This document shows, in pieces, positions 36,101-53,268 of a DNA stretch of 64,000 bases. This stretch comes from Primulina eburnea (Eukaryota; Streptophyta; Magnoliopsida; Lamiales; Gesneriaceae). A program made the translations under genes and the position numbers. A model generated the notes under the pieces. The model had not been told where the DNA came from. It made no database searches and saw only the letters and a list, made by a program, of their open reading frames with translations. Numbering within the stretch: the stretch's first letter is position 1; each line of letters starts with the position of its first letter. The stretch lies in NCBI RefSeq assembly GCF_022965805.1, contig NC_133115.1:34835321-34899320 (forward strand), written 5' to 3'.

Positions 36101-36624
36101 ATTGTCGATTTTTCATCTACTAATTCAACTTTCTTATCATTACATCGAATTTCCATGTCTTCTCTAAATCCATCAAATAGTTTTCTTTTACCTCTCAAAG
36201 AAGACTCCCCTCTTGAACTCCCAGAATAACTTGTCCATTTTCCCTTGAATCTCAATCTTGACCCCCAAGCACCATTCCGTCCATCGAAATTCGGAGAACT
36301 CGAGCAAGGTGATTCATACTTCAGCCCGAATTCTCTTCTAACACTTTCAGTACTACTAGCACCAAGATCATTAACCTTTTGCCTCTTTTTTGGAGGCCGA
36401 GGCGATGAATCCAGTAATACAGGAGCTCTCCGAGCTCTACTGCTCCTTCGGAGTTCCAATTCCTTCTTTACATCATTAAGCTTATTCAAATCACTATTTT
36501 GAACCCCTTGGTGACTCCTATTGTAAGTTTTTTCACAGATTGCGTCCAATCTCTTGTGTTTTTTCTTACCCTTAAACTTGTTCCTAAATTTCTTGTCCTT
36601 CCCAATAAACTGCGAAAATCGCAT
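27105..36624 (-). CDS. ePHD-finger AAA+ ATPase (ATAD2/CDC48-related chromatin-type protein)
   Basis: Six exons give 1776 residues: 36624-35365, 33291-33151, 32967-31203, 29416-29157, 29083-28275 and 28200-27105, all GT/AG and in phase. The N-terminal 340 residues are basic and charged (KGKKKHKR, SSRARRAPVLL). An extended PHD/ADD-type zinc region follows (about 340-500: CGLCGG, WVHQQCAVW, CNRCKRPGATIGC, CPKTYHLPCA). AAA1 has Walker A GYPGTGKT (about 621), Walker B IIFFDEID (about 681) and the second region of homology [20 protein letters not shown]. A second AAA-like domain is degenerate (SGNPRSGQRHL; CMIYMPRIDLWAI without the acidic pair). I see no clear bromodomain. The likely counterpart is AT3G15120. 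A nuclear, histone-linked role is inferred from the ePHD and ATAD2 resemblance. Confidence 0.9.
29417..31202 (-). other. Intron 3 of the AAA gene (1.8 kb)
   Basis: Donor GTATGT at 31202 and acceptor ATGTCAG at 29417. AT-rich, with no recognised gene or transposon. The exon joint yields LTRILMRCTGTNLCMIYMPR, which restores the degenerate Walker B strand. Confidence 0.8.
33292..35364 (-). other. Intron 1 of the AAA gene (2.1 kb)
   Basis: Interrupts the extended PHD region between AVWSPE and VYFAGLG. No embedded gene or transposon was recognised. Confidence 0.8.
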
Positions 36625-41802
<5,178 letters not shown>

Positions 41803-41876
41803 GTCAGATTTAGCTCAGCAAATAGAACTTTGTTTTCTAAGCATTAAGTTGTAGGTTCAATTCTTGTTTCGAATTT
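41803..41876 (+). other. tRNA-like sequence, possible SINE head or tRNA relic
   Basis: TTAGCTCAGCAAATAGAAC resembles an A box, and GGTTCAATTC about 40 bases later resembles a B box. The acceptor ends do not pair and the anticodon stem is poor, so it is not a functional tRNA. Confidence 0.35.
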
Positions 41877-41937
41877 TATCTTCTTTTCTTATTAATTTTT
41901 TAATTCATAGATCAAAATTACACTACAGTCCCTCACA

Positions 41938-42068
41938 ATTTCTTATAATTATATTTTGATCTTCATTTAAATATAAATAAAATAAATTATAAAAAATGTA
42001 GTATGATTATTTCTTATAATTATATTTTGATCTTCGTTTAAATTAAAAAAATAAATTATAAAAAAAAT
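41938..42068. repeat. Direct duplication of about 70 bp
   Basis: TTCTTATAATTATATTTTGA followed by TCTTC is repeated with a 71-bp offset (41940 and 42011). Both units end in AAATTATAAAAAA. Confidence 0.75.
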
Positions 42069-42079
42069 ATTGTATCAGT

Positions 42080-42560
42080 ACGCAAGCTGTCCAGGAAGCA
42101 TCAGAATAGAACGCGTCTTCTCGAGCGGATGCGGGCCTCCTGCTGGAACAGTTTGCGTAGCACATAACCAAGCATGCTGCCGTGCATCTTCTCGCGTGGG
42201 TGCACGCGTCTCACTGTTTTTGAACACTCAAAACAGTGTGTGCGCCCCTTTTCGAAAGTTGCATCGAACCTAGGCTGCTGTTTACACCAAACAATGTGTC
42301 CCTTTACTACTCGTACATAGCTGTGATTCTTCTACACATCTGGTCCAAAAAGTCGTGTCTCTTCTACTCATCCAACCATTATTTATAAATAATCCCTCTC
42401 AAACATCATTCAAAATCCTTTGCCATTTTCCTGCATCACACATTCATTTTGTCCTTGAAAGTTGCTGCGTATTTTTGTTCCTGCTTTCGAGACTTTGTAG
42501 TGCTGCAATCTCTCGACATGAAAGTCGTTGTATCTTAGAGACGATTGTGTGCAACATATA
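42080..42560 (+). mobile_element. Possible solo LTR fragment of a retrotransposon
   Basis: A GC-richer block is followed by TATTTATAAATA (about 42379-42390) and then a leader-like stretch, the layout of U3-R-U5. Neither LTR terminus nor a target duplication could be fixed, so this is tentative. Confidence 0.3.
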
Positions 42561-42946
42561 ACACTTTAATACGGGCGATTTCATCTTGCGAGCAAAGGAA
42601 CATACTTGCTTCAATTTGTTGTTTATGTACTTGTTCAGAACAGATATAGAGATCAACAACATTAACTTCAATAATGACCTTAAAATAACATGGTACAAGA
42701 AGCTCTACCTTTGGACCATGAATCTGGCTGTGTTTCGATTCCTCCATTTGATGTTAGCCATTAAATAATGTCCTCGTTTTATGCCAAGTCCAAGATAATC
42801 TATTTTTCACGCTTATCATAGTACGAGCATAAAATAACCTATCTTTGGGCCATCGTCAGTTCTCCCACATTACCTGTTTCAAGCACATAAATCAAATTTA
42901 AATGCCAAGTTTAATAACCGAGGCTAACAAGTTTATGGTGAGTTAC

Positions 42947-43130
42947 CATCTCCGATAGGCAGAGGCTCCTCATCCCACGAGATGATTGGCGAGATTGGAA
43001 GCGTGCTTCCGACGTACATCATCTCAACCACCCCTTTTGTCCTCTTCCACAGTCAAGTTTTTCCGGTTCTAACATCCTTCAAAAGCCCTCGTTCGACTAA
43101 CTTAGGTGCTAGTTCAAGAAGCCTTAACGC
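42947..43130 (-). pseudogene. Fragment of a fold-type IV (branched-chain-like) aminotransferase exon
   Basis: The minus strand reads ALRLLELAPKLVERGLLKDV and, after a stop at about 43055 and two frame changes, MMYVGSTLPISPIISWDEEP followed by LPIGDG. This order matches plant branched-chain/D-amino acid aminotransferase-like proteins. A GTAACT donor survives at 42946. No flanking exons were found. It is unrelated in fold to the aminotransferase gene next door. Confidence 0.6.
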
Positions 43131-43794
43131 AGTGAAATCCACTTAAAATCTTGTCAAAGAACGGCAAGATTAATTCCTGCAGGCTCTTTTGTCTTCTGAT
43201 TCAACATCTCATATCCTCTCTTTCTTTCTTCATTGTTATTTTTTAAAGCTTTCAGACCGGCACATGGAGGTACACTAGCTCTTTGGCATTCAATTCTTAG
43301 ATTCTTGTCATATTTATGTTGTCCAAACTAATTAATATAAATAATCTGATTGTAAATTTATATCATAAAATATGTAACACAAAAAATTCTACGAAATCGT
43401 CTCACATATCATTTCATGAGACATATCTCTTACTTTAGATATGAATACAATCGACTCATATCATGAATATACACTCATAAAATCGTGTATATACTCAATA
43501 TGTAAAAATACAAATATACAGTTGTAATTAGATATTTGATAAAAATAACAATCTTATTTAGAGTAGGTATCTAATAAACAAACTTCAATGTTTTCACTAA
43601 ACAATTTGTCAATGTTTTGGAGAGAGAAAAACAGACGTGTAAAATTGTTGACGAAAGCAGTATACAGCCTTTTCTTTTCTTTTTGGTTGCATTGGAAATG
43701 GCTATTATAAATATGATCTGTCTAACGTCACAAGTTATAAAAAAATGAATCTATGGTATATCATAAAGTAATATTATGAAGGATGTTTCCGTCA

Positions 43795-46493
43795 TCAGTG
43801 TCCATTTTGTAGAGAGGAATGGCGTTCACAGAAACACTTCACCCTCTCCAATGCTTCTTCCAGCGAAGACGGCTCGACCGCGAACGTGATTCGTAGCCAA
43901 TTTTTGAGACCCACAGCTAACCCTGCAAAAACACAACACTATTCTCTCAAGAGTGGCATACTCAAATTTTGAAGTGTGATGCTTTTAAAAATATGTTCTT
44001 CCTTAACAATCTTCGAGTTGTTCAGTATGTCGAAAAAATTGGGATGTGGAAGCCAAACTATCCGTTGTAAATTTACCTGGAAGAATTATGACAGATTCCT
44101 CTTTGGCAAGCTTAAAACAGAAGTCGAGATCATCGCTAATATCTTTTAGTTGTGAAATATTCAGTTTCACCTACATTATAGAACGAACATACATTACACA
44201 AAGTGATCATCAAAATAATCCGCTACATGTCGAAAATCCGTTTTCACTGATAAAATACTCAAGATGTTGAATACTCACCATAAAAGCCATCGATCCTTCT
44301 GGTTTTTGAGGACAACTAAAGCAATGGATCTCTTTAATCTTGTCGTAACAAACATCCGAAGTTTGCTTCAGCATATTTAAAGTTTTCTTGAAGAAAAACT
44401 CTTGTGTTTCCTTAATAATTGTTGGCACTGCTGCCTGATGCATCAAAAAAGAAGTGGTGATGAGATATAAGGAAACTAATAGAACATCTCGACATAAAAT
44501 GCATGTGTGCATATATAACACACACACATATTATTATAAGTTCTTTGATCGAAAAACGAAAAATCATCAATACAATGATGCTCTGACCTGTATGAAAGTT
44601 GCAGGACCTCCACAAATGTCGCAGTACTTCTTGAGCCGCTCAACAAACTGGAACGATGAACAAAAAATGGCATGTTTAAGCTATGGTCGACGAACCAACA
44701 CTCGAATTTTGGTATTTGCAATGCAAATGTTGCATTTAGAATATAAACATGCATGAACAATAGAGGGGGGAAACAAACCTTAGGGCTCTTTAAAATGCCA
44801 TCTGGATCATTTGTAACCAACCAACCAAGGCGCCAACCAGGTACTAACCATCTCTTCGAAAGTGATCCAAGAGTAAGAACTGGTGCAATAGATCCAAAAA
44901 CTCCCATGGGCACAAAAGGATTAGCCCCAAAAGCAAGATGCCCATAAACTTCATCAGCAATGACGGCTATTCCAAGCCTCTTTGCAACTTCAGCAATCTA
45001 TTTTCAATTCATCTGATGTTAATAAGGGACCATATAATTTACGAAGTAAAGCATTGAACTCGTACTATGAGTTGATTCAAAAATATGAATGTACCTTCTT
45101 AAGTTGTTGATAAGTATATACATTCCCACATGGATTCCCGGGATTTATTATTACCATTGCAACAGTATTGTGATCTGCCAAATCTTCAACTGCATTGACA
45201 TCAACTTCCCAGCCCTTCTCAACAAGAAGATCGAAATGACGAATTTCAAGATTTCTAAATGCGGCACAAAGTTCATAAATCGGAAAACATGGTCTTGGAA
45301 GCAATATATTAGCACCAGGACGAGTTAATATTGACAGAGCTATTTCGATCGCTTGTGTACAACCTGCCGTTACATAAACATCATCAAGCGATAACTTGTA
45401 TGGAAGATCACGGGACAAATATTCTGCCAGTGCTCTGTTCGGGAATCAGTATAATATAGATCAGAATTGGTAAATATACCCACAGAATCCATATGAGCTA
45501 TAGAAAAAGATCAATCCATAAGAAAACTATACCACAAACCCAATAAAACAGACGCTAGCTCGAAAACATTTAATCATCCCCTTCGTCTGAGCACCAAAAT
45601 ATTTTTACTCAAGAAGTTCGTGGAAGTTCTTAGTCTCAAGTTTCCACAACACAATAATTCAATTTGTTCTTCCTTATATATCTAAAAGTGAACTCATCTT
45701 AATTTATAACATCTTCAAGTTGACAGCAAAAAATAACGAACTTATAAATATAAAACCCCCATATTTCAAAAATATGATAGGTGCCCAATTTTCACCAGTT
45801 CGACTGAGAATAATATTATAAATTTTGGTGGGTGCAATTAACTTAAAATCCAACTCCCCCTTCTATTTTATTTACTTATCATGCATAAAACTTTCTGATT
45901 GTCTCCCGTAATTCAAAGTTCTGGTGCCAGCCACACTCGGAACCTTCTCTGAGCAGTAAATAGAAATGCAAATTATAAAATGAAAGATCATAAGTTGTTT
46001 AAATAAAAACAAAACTAGAAGTACAAGCAACCACGAAATCCAATCTACAATAAATAAGCTAATCGAACATGTGCACTCCACCAAAAAATAAACTGAAGCA
46101 CATACATCTTGATGAAATTCCTCAAGAAACGCCTAAAAGAAGCAGATACCACCCAAATCAATGCGAATTCCGAATACAAATATTGCATGCAAGAGTAGTT
46201 TCTTCATCTACGATATCAATCATAACAATTTACCTTCTGGTTTGAGGAAGGCCCACAGTGGGAGCGTATCCATTGAATTTAGCAGAACGCAGCGATTCCA
46301 CAACAGCTTCTTGTGCAGATGAAGTTGTGTGAAAACAAGAATAGGCAGTTGGATCCCCAATGCCCAAAGAAATCACTTCTTTACCATCGTCATTAGAATC
46401 TATGCTGCCCATCAACAAACCCAGAATCCCTTTAATTGTAACATTATGCGGCGCTTCAGTTTCTTGGCCCATCCCCCAATTTTGAGGATCCAT
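43795..46493 (-). CDS. Tyrosine/nicotianamine-type aminotransferase (PLP, class I)
   Basis: Seven exons give 418 residues: 46493-46234, 45434-45095, 44997-44779, 44647-44588, 44434-44279, 44170-44077 and 43922-43795. All junctions are GT/AG and in phase. Motifs in order: [54 protein letters not shown] (about 183-191), ADEVYGH (Asp215, Tyr218), the PLP lysine in [16 protein letters not shown] (Lys248) and NWLRITF near the C-terminus. Length and order are typical of plant tyrosine aminotransferases, which convert tyrosine to 4-hydroxyphenylpyruvate for tocopherol, plastoquinone and, in Lamiales, rosmarinic-acid-type metabolism. Nicotianamine aminotransferase and C-S lyase relatives share these motifs, so substrate is not settled. 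No targeting peptide is seen. Confidence 0.92.
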
Positions 46494-47120
46494 CAATGTC
46501 GCTTGATTACAAGAACCGGGTTTAAGCTTATATCTGTCGAAGAGCTGATTCTCTGGGTGTTTTTCTTTTTTCTTTGTTTTTTTGTTTGTTTTGAGGTTAG
46601 TGATTCTAAAGTCACGAGATTATGTGACGCTGATCTTGCATGGGACGAGGAGAGGAGGTTTAAATAAACCCAGGTTTGGGTGCTACCAAACGGATCCTTG
46701 AATGACACAATCCAATCCTATTAGGAAAGAAAGAAGAAGAAAGATAGTGTTTCACGACTCTCGTTGTGGCCGATACTCATCCACGCGCTTAATATCGTTT
46801 CTCGCTTTTGAGTGGTTCTTAATTTTTTAATTTTTTTCCTAAAAACAATTGACAACATCTCATTTAACTTTCACTCCAAACATCATCTCAAACTTAAAAT
46901 CTTAATATAATATTATAAAAAATACGTTTATTATAAAATGATCGATTTTTTCATATTTCGAATGAAAAATAATATTTTTAACATCTTATAAATTTGTTTC
47001 ATGAAACGATATCATAAAAAAAAATTTGCAATATAAATTATAAGATGTCATCGTTTTACAATAAATTCACTAGAATATAGAACTATCTCCATCATTATTA
47101 CCCAAGCTTAAATAATTTAA
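46494..47120. other. 5' leader/promoter of the aminotransferase gene and spacer
   Basis: The leader is probably within 46494-46680. No core promoter motif was fixed. The rest is AT-rich. Confidence 0.35.
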
Positions 47121-47836
47121 CAGTGTATTTAGCAATCAGGATTTTATGGGATTTGGAATTGGAATTGGAAATTCAAGGATTTGAAATTCCATTTTGTGTT
47201 TGGTTTAAAATTTAAAAATGGTATTTACAAATCCATTTCTTGTTTGGAGAAAAAAAGATTTGAATTTGGAATTTTAAAATTTTACTAAGCTACCCTTAGA
47301 AATCGTATAAACATAAATAGCCCAAAAATTTAGAAATTAATAATTCTTCTCTGTTTTTTGTATTTTTAAATTCAAAAATTAATTATTATTTATTAATCAT
47401 AGTGCACATAAAATAATAATGAACAAAAATATCAAACAACTTCAAACTTTAACATGAAATTAATTATTAAACGTAAAAAGAGGTTTTGGTAATTAATAAA
47501 AATTTTATTATATTAATCAGTAAATAACACAAGAAACTTATAAAATTTAAACGAAATCTTTCAACTTAAAAAGTTAAATGAAAAAAAAAAAGTCTAACCA
47601 TGTAAAAACTTTTGGTGAAGAATGATGTGTTAGATAAAAAAAATTTATATGTTTTTAAAATTCAAATCCTACCAAATCTTATCAAATTTGATGAGATTTG
47701 GATATACTTATTGAAATCCCATAAAATTCTAAACAAATCCGAATCTTTTTTTTTCTATCATTTGCAAAACAATAAAAATAGGATTTTGAAATCCAAATCT
47801 CCTGAAATCCTTCCAAATTCTGGTTGCCAAACACTG
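47121..47836. mobile_element. TIR element of about 716 bp with CAGTG ends
   Basis: Left end CAGTGTATTTAGCAATCAGG; the complement of the right end reads CAGTGTTTGGCAACCAG. The interior is built of GGATTTGGAATT-like words, self-complementary between halves. No target duplication is evident, so the hAT assignment is tentative. Confidence 0.55.
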
Positions 47837-48025
47837 TACAACACTTCTAATCAGAAAAATTATTATAAACAACCATAATTTATAAAAATACAAAATATTA
47901 TTATATTTAAATAACTCTTCTAATTAATTTATCAAAAAATTTATAAAAAACCATCCAAAATTTTCGATTTTACCATAATTTCTAGATTTTTCATATAAAA
48001 AAACTACTCGATAATATAATATTTA

Positions 48026-48207
48026 GGCAAAAACTTGTGTGAGACGGTCTCACGGGTCAAATTTTGTGAGACGGATCTTTATTTGGGTAATCCATGAAAT
48101 AGTATTGTTTTTTATGCTAAAAGTACTACTTTTTATGGTGAATATGGGTAGGGTTGACCCGTCTCACAGATTGATATCCGTGAGACGGTCTCACATGAGA
48201 CCTACTC
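48026..48207 (+). mobile_element. GTGAGAC MITE, full-length copy, 182 bp
   Basis: Flanked by the perfect 9-bp duplication TAATATTTA (48017-48025 and 48208-48216). Both terminal palindromes are intact. Confidence 0.92.
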
Positions 48208-48459
48208 TAATATTTATATGTACAATAGTGATATATACACGTGTGTGTGTAAAAATTGGTGAGAGTCTTATCTACAAGATCTGATATTTAAATTACCTTA
48301 AATTTGACTCATATTTGGATGAGATTGGCAACTCACTGATTTACAATTTCGTAATGAGCCAACTTTGTATTGGAAAAGTACAATTAAATATTTTATTAAA
48401 AAAAACTTGTCCGAGTTGAAAATAATAAACTTTTGTTGTTATGTATATCGCGAAATTTC

Positions 48460-48641
48460 GAGTAGGTTTCTTGTGAGACAGCCTCACGAATTTTTATCTG
48501 TGTAACGGATAAACCATGCCGATATTCACAATACAAAGTAATACTCTTAACATAAAAAATAATATTTTTTCATGAATGACCCAAATAAGAGATATGTCTC
48601 GCAAAATATGATCGGTGAGATCGTATCACACAAATTTTGCT
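48460..48641 (-). mobile_element. GTGAGAC MITE, diverged 182-bp copy
   Basis: The 182-bp length is retained. Flanks CGAAATTTC and CGAAATTAA match 7/9. The terminal palindromes carry substitutions (GTGAGACAGCCTCAC). Confidence 0.7.
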
Positions 48642-49086
48642 CGAAATTAACGAATGGGGATGGAGTAAGAATAAGACTACGTCCACGTAAAAACATGAAA
48701 CTTTGGACAGCAACGAGACGTCGCATGCTTCCAAGTGTGGGGTGTGCTTCACACGTTGCTTGTACATTTCAATTTGGACTATTAATTAGCAAAAATCTAT
48801 AATTTCACCAATAAGTTTGGTGGGGCAATTTATTGTCATTTGTTTTGAGCAGTTTAATTCATAACCAAATTTAGGTACTATTTATTGATGGGCATTGTCG
48901 TTTGTCTTAAGCAGTTTAATTCATAACATAATCTCGGTGAATTTTTGAGTTATTATTAATATTATTTTTAAATTGTAAAAGTACAAGTTTTAAAAAACTA
49001 ATTCTTTTGCGTTAATATTTATTAAAAATAATTTTGTGCTGAATAATGAAAATAGTAGGTATCATGTGCAATAGTCATATATCTAT

Positions 49087-49269
49087 GGCAAAAATTTGTG
49101 TGAGACGGTCTTACGGGTCGTATATTGTGAGACAGATCTCTTATTTGAGTCATCCATGAAAAAGTATTACTTTTTATTCTAAGAGTGTTACTTTTTATTT
49201 TGAATATCGGTAAGATAAACTCGTCTCATAGATAAAGATTCGTGAGACCGTCTTACAAGAGACTAACTC
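49087..49269 (+). mobile_element. GTGAGAC MITE, 183-bp copy
   Basis: Flanks TATATCTAT and CATATCTAT match 8/9. Begins GGCAAAAATTTGTGTG and ends GAGACTAACTC. Confidence 0.85.
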
Positions 49270-49565
49270 CATATCTATATATGTTAGGCGGCTCGAGTCG
49301 ATCTATGTCTGAGGGAATAATAATTTATTTGATATTGAAATAATATATTAGCATATCTTATACGGTATACTTTTGATATGAAAGATAATATTTTGCACGT
49401 AAATCAATATGTCTTACATGGTATTTCTTCATGACATAACTAACAAAATTGATATTTTCCCAGTGAAAAATAATATTTTGTATATAAAAATTAAAATTAA
49501 TATTTTTAATGATAATTTTCACTCAAATCAACATATATTCCATAATATTTTTCATTATATAACTA

Positions 49566-49731
49566 AAAAATAGTAAGGTTTTTTGTGAGATCGGTCAATC
49601 TTACACATATTTATAATAATAAGTAATATTTTTAACATAAAAATAATATTTTTTTCATGAGTGATCAAAATATAAGACATGTCTCTTAAAAATAACTCGA
49701 GAGACCGTCACAAAAAAATTTGTGCTAAGAA
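49566..49731 (-). mobile_element. GTGAGAC MITE, badly decayed copy
   Basis: Retains AGTAATATTTTTAACATAAAA and GAGACCGTCACAAAAAAAT in the expected order. The ends cannot be fixed. Confidence 0.45.
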
Positions 49732-50422
49732 AATATGATATTTTTAAAACGAGAAATAATATATAAGACATTTTACATGAGTTTTTGTTTGATGAAAAAT
49801 ATATTTTTTTGGAAGTATTTTGTCCCTGCAAATATAATTTTCTCGAAAGACGTTTTTTTTTTTTTTGTTGAACCATGTATCCATCCACAAGCTATGTCAT
49901 GTTCAAATTCGATTTTATTTACAGATTGGGTTCCCTTTAATCACGTTTAAGGGTGAGATGTTGAGCCCAATTCGGTAATAAAAGAGGCCCAATTTAGAGC
50001 CCATCAATACCGTGAGTCCAATCCAGTCCAATCCAACGGCTGAGGGAGTTGTGGTCCATCCAACTGTAGGCACGTACACATGGACCACGCACGATCAGTT
50101 ACTGAGACTACGTGCAGTGTGTACACTGCTCACCAGGTGGGTTAACCAAATGTTCACGCCAAAGGAAAACTTTAGGGGTGTATTTTTTACACCTGGGGCG
50201 ATGGGTCCGCGGTGGCTCGTACTACGATGCGCCGATGGTGGAGGGCGGCGGGCTGAGTTCACGTTGTCGTCATGTGCAATAAAATCTTCCTTCGCAACAC
50301 TTATTTCCATGCCAATGAAATTCCTCTAACGTAATCAGCCAATTAGATTGATGGAACTTATTTGCAACTTTTACATATTTGATTCCACTGAATCTCAAAT
50401 TATATGTTAATTCACCTAAATC
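49732..50422. other. Intergenic, nothing recognised
   Basis: A GC-richer patch at 50020-50300 has overlapping frames on both strands but no family resemblance. Confidence 0.4.
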
Positions 50423-50494
50423 TTACTCATTCAAATAATTCAAAACCCGTTGATTCAAACACGACCTAAATTTGGATTTAAATGATATGTTTCA

Positions 50495-50646
50495 GAGTAA
50501 GTCTTTTGTGAGACGATCTCATGAATCTTTATACGTGAGACGAGTCAACTCTACTGATATTCACAATAAAAAGTAATTATCTTAGCATAAGAGACCCGTC
50601 ACACAAAATACGACTCTTGAGACCGTCTTACACAAAAGTTTTTGCC
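50495..50646 (-). mobile_element. GTGAGAC MITE, 152-bp copy with internal deletion
   Basis: Flanks TATGTTTCA and TATATTTCA match 8/9. About 30 bp of the centre is missing compared with the copy in the next unit. Confidence 0.82.
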
Positions 50647-50821
50647 TATATTTCAATTACCTTGCAAATCAATTTCTTCATTGCTTACTTAATGAACAAT
50701 GTTAGAATCATAGAAATTACACATTAGAAAATTATATGTTACTCATTCAAATAATTCAAAACCAGTCGATTCAAACACGACCTAAATTTGAGATAAATTT
50801 GGATTTAAATGATATGTTTCA

Positions 50822-51005
50822 GAGTAAGTCTTTTGTGAGACGATCTCACGAATCTTTATATGTGAGACGGGTCAACTCTACCGATATTCACAATAAAAAA
50901 TAATACTCTTAGCATAAAAAATAATATTTTTTTCATTGATGACCCAAATAAAAGACTTGTCTCACAAAATACGACTCCTGAGATTGTCTCACACAAATTA
51001 TTACC
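50822..51005 (-). mobile_element. GTGAGAC MITE, 184-bp copy
   Basis: Flanks TATGTTTCA and TATGTGTCA match 8/9. It is sister by segmental duplication to the copy at 50495-50646. Confidence 0.85.
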
Positions 51006-51083
51006 TATGTGTCAAGTACTTTACAAATCAATTTCTTCATTGCTCACTCTTAATGAACAATGATAGAATCATAGAAATTACAA

Positions 51084-52375
51084 GTTGGAAAAACTCTATT
51101 GCATAAAATTTTAATGTAGATTTCACTGCGTGGGACTGTTGGAGGCTACAATTAGCTAAAGCAGGTTACAAAAAATGCCAAATTCAAAACAGTACAAAGA
51201 GATTCTATGTCTCTTTTATTTAAATAATAATAATAATAATAATAGCACAAAGAAGCCAAAAATAGGAGCCAGTTTGGTGGAGATTTTTGGCCTATTTTGT
51301 TAAAAGTATTAAAGACAGTCTCGTTTTCAAACCCGAAAGAAATTTGGGAAAGGGGGGGGCCTTTTCAATTTCCATTTAAGACATTATATTATGTATATTT
51401 ATTTATCAATAATAAAAATTAAAATAATTTGGGAGGAATGATTTTCTGTAAAAGCTGGCCGGGGGGTTGGGTTTGGGGTCTTGGTATCTGAAAATGGGAG
51501 GGGGAGAATGACGCGTCAAATTGTAAAAGCATCAATCAATCTGACTTCTTTGGATGGGATTGGTGATGAGATACATGCATGCCATATAGCAATATTATTA
51601 TTAATCTCATGATATTTAATGCCCTTCCTCTCTGCATATTCCAAACTACTCCTTCTGTCTATATATTATATAAATACATATGACTAAACTCTATTTTAAC
51701 TTAAAATTAAAATAATATTGCTGAGGTTTTATCTGTAGATGTAATAAAAAGTATATTCATACAAAATATATCGTAATCTTGTCTCTATTATGCTAAGACT
51801 TAATATATAGTCAATCGATAATCCTATTATGTATATTTTTAACCCGATTTTTTTTTTTTAACCAAATTTGGGTAGAATAAATTGGTAACTTATGTATTGT
51901 GTCCCATGTCCGAAGGTATAATTATTAACACTTCAAACATAAATTATACTATTTTCAATTTTCAGGACTTTTTATTGGTCATAATTATAATTATAATCAT
52001 ATGTAATCAGTAATCTTCCCTTCATTTTATTTTAATAAAAAATGTTGGCTTAAATTAATGCCAAAATTAACTTGATATTTATGGTTATACGCTTCGATCC
52101 ATGGAAATTTGTTTTTTGCATTTAATTGTAAATTCATGGCTTTTCAGTTGAATTCATCATGGAAATCAAGGAGATATAATAAATATTAATTGCGGAAAGC
52201 AATTGTTAACAGCCATATTTTCCAGCTTTTTATTTACTATTTTAATGTAAAATGCACATTTTACACTGCCACTGAATCGCAGTGAGATGTTAGCTCTGTT
52301 CAGTGAAAATAGTAATGCCACTCGAAGTCATCAGCATGCAAATATTATCAATTTTTTTAAAAAAAAATTGATATT
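51084..52375. other. Intergenic, nothing recognised
   Basis: AT-rich, with a short (AAT)n run near 51228-51245 and a G-run near 51350. Confidence 0.45.
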
Positions 52376-52540
52376 GACAAAAATTTGTGTGAGACGATCT
52401 CACGGATCGTATTTGTGATACAAATCTCTTATTTGGGTCATTAATGAAAAAATATTACTTTTTATATTAATAGTACTACTTTTTATTGTTAATATCGATA
52501 TGGTTGACATGTCTCACAGATTGAGATAATCTCACATCTT
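52376..52540 (+). mobile_element. GTGAGAC MITE, copy with decayed right end
   Basis: The left end GACAAAAATTTGTGTGAG is recognisable. The right palindrome is reduced to GAGATAATCTCAC and no duplication is found. Confidence 0.65.
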
Positions 52541-52822
52541 GTTAATAAGATTGCTCAAATCATGATTTGAGTGTTTGAATATATCGTTGTTTCCGACATA
52601 GAGTTAATTTCATTAATACAAGCTAAAAAAATATTTGTTGGCATCCATTTTTACGTTGTTATTCCTAAACACAAACAAAATAGGATGCAATATTTTGTGG
52701 AATGGAGAAAAAATAGTAGAATAGACTAGGGAGGAGATGGATGTTAGGTGTGACGGAGTTAAAAGTCAACAATGATATGACTACACTGCCACTCACACAC
52801 ATCTATATAATATTAGTTTTGA

Positions 52823-53004
52823 GGCAAAAACTTGTGTGAGACGGTCTCACGGGTCATATTTGTGAGACGGATCTTTTATTTGGGTCATCCATGAAAAAGT
52901 ATTACTTTTTATGCTAAGAGTATTACTTTTTATTGTGAATATGGGTAGGGTTGACCCGTCTCACGGATTAAGATCCGTGAGACGGTCTCACATGAGACTA
53001 ACTC
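52823..53004 (+). mobile_element. GTGAGAC MITE, full-length copy, 182 bp
   Basis: Perfect 9-bp duplication TAGTTTTGA (52814-52822 and 53005-53013), with both terminal palindromes intact. A good reference copy. Confidence 0.93.
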
Positions 53005-53268
53005 TAGTTTTGATATATTGTATAAAATTCATTATATAAATATCGATGTGCATTTGACAAATTTCTAAGCCAACCAAAGAGCCGAATCGATATAGAATTC
53101 TTAATTGAGAAACTGGCTGTTAGTTTTAGTCCTCAATTTGTTTATATATTTTATTGTGTTGCATTGATATATAAATATTTGATTCGAAATTTTTATATGT
53201 CAATCACACCAAAATTTTTATAATACATTGAATAGCGTTGTTTTTTTTTTTTTAATATTTATGAGTTT

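Larger units (their letters stand above)
50423..51083. repeat. Tandem duplication (316-bp offset) that copied a MITE with its flanks
   Basis: Units 50423-50722 and 50739-51083 share both flanks of the MITE (TTACTCATTCAAATAATTCA on the left; AATCATAGAAATTACA on the right). The MITE in each unit has the same insertion site, so one insertion was duplicated. Confidence 0.8.

Noticed and set aside
42070..42273. Cys-rich small protein frame
   Set aside because: No signal peptide or family pattern; it sits in a GC-richer LTR-like block.
43385..43520. Further GTGAGAC MITE copy
   Set aside because: Only ATCGTCTCACAT and TGAGACATATCTCTTA resemble the family; ends and centre are not convincing.
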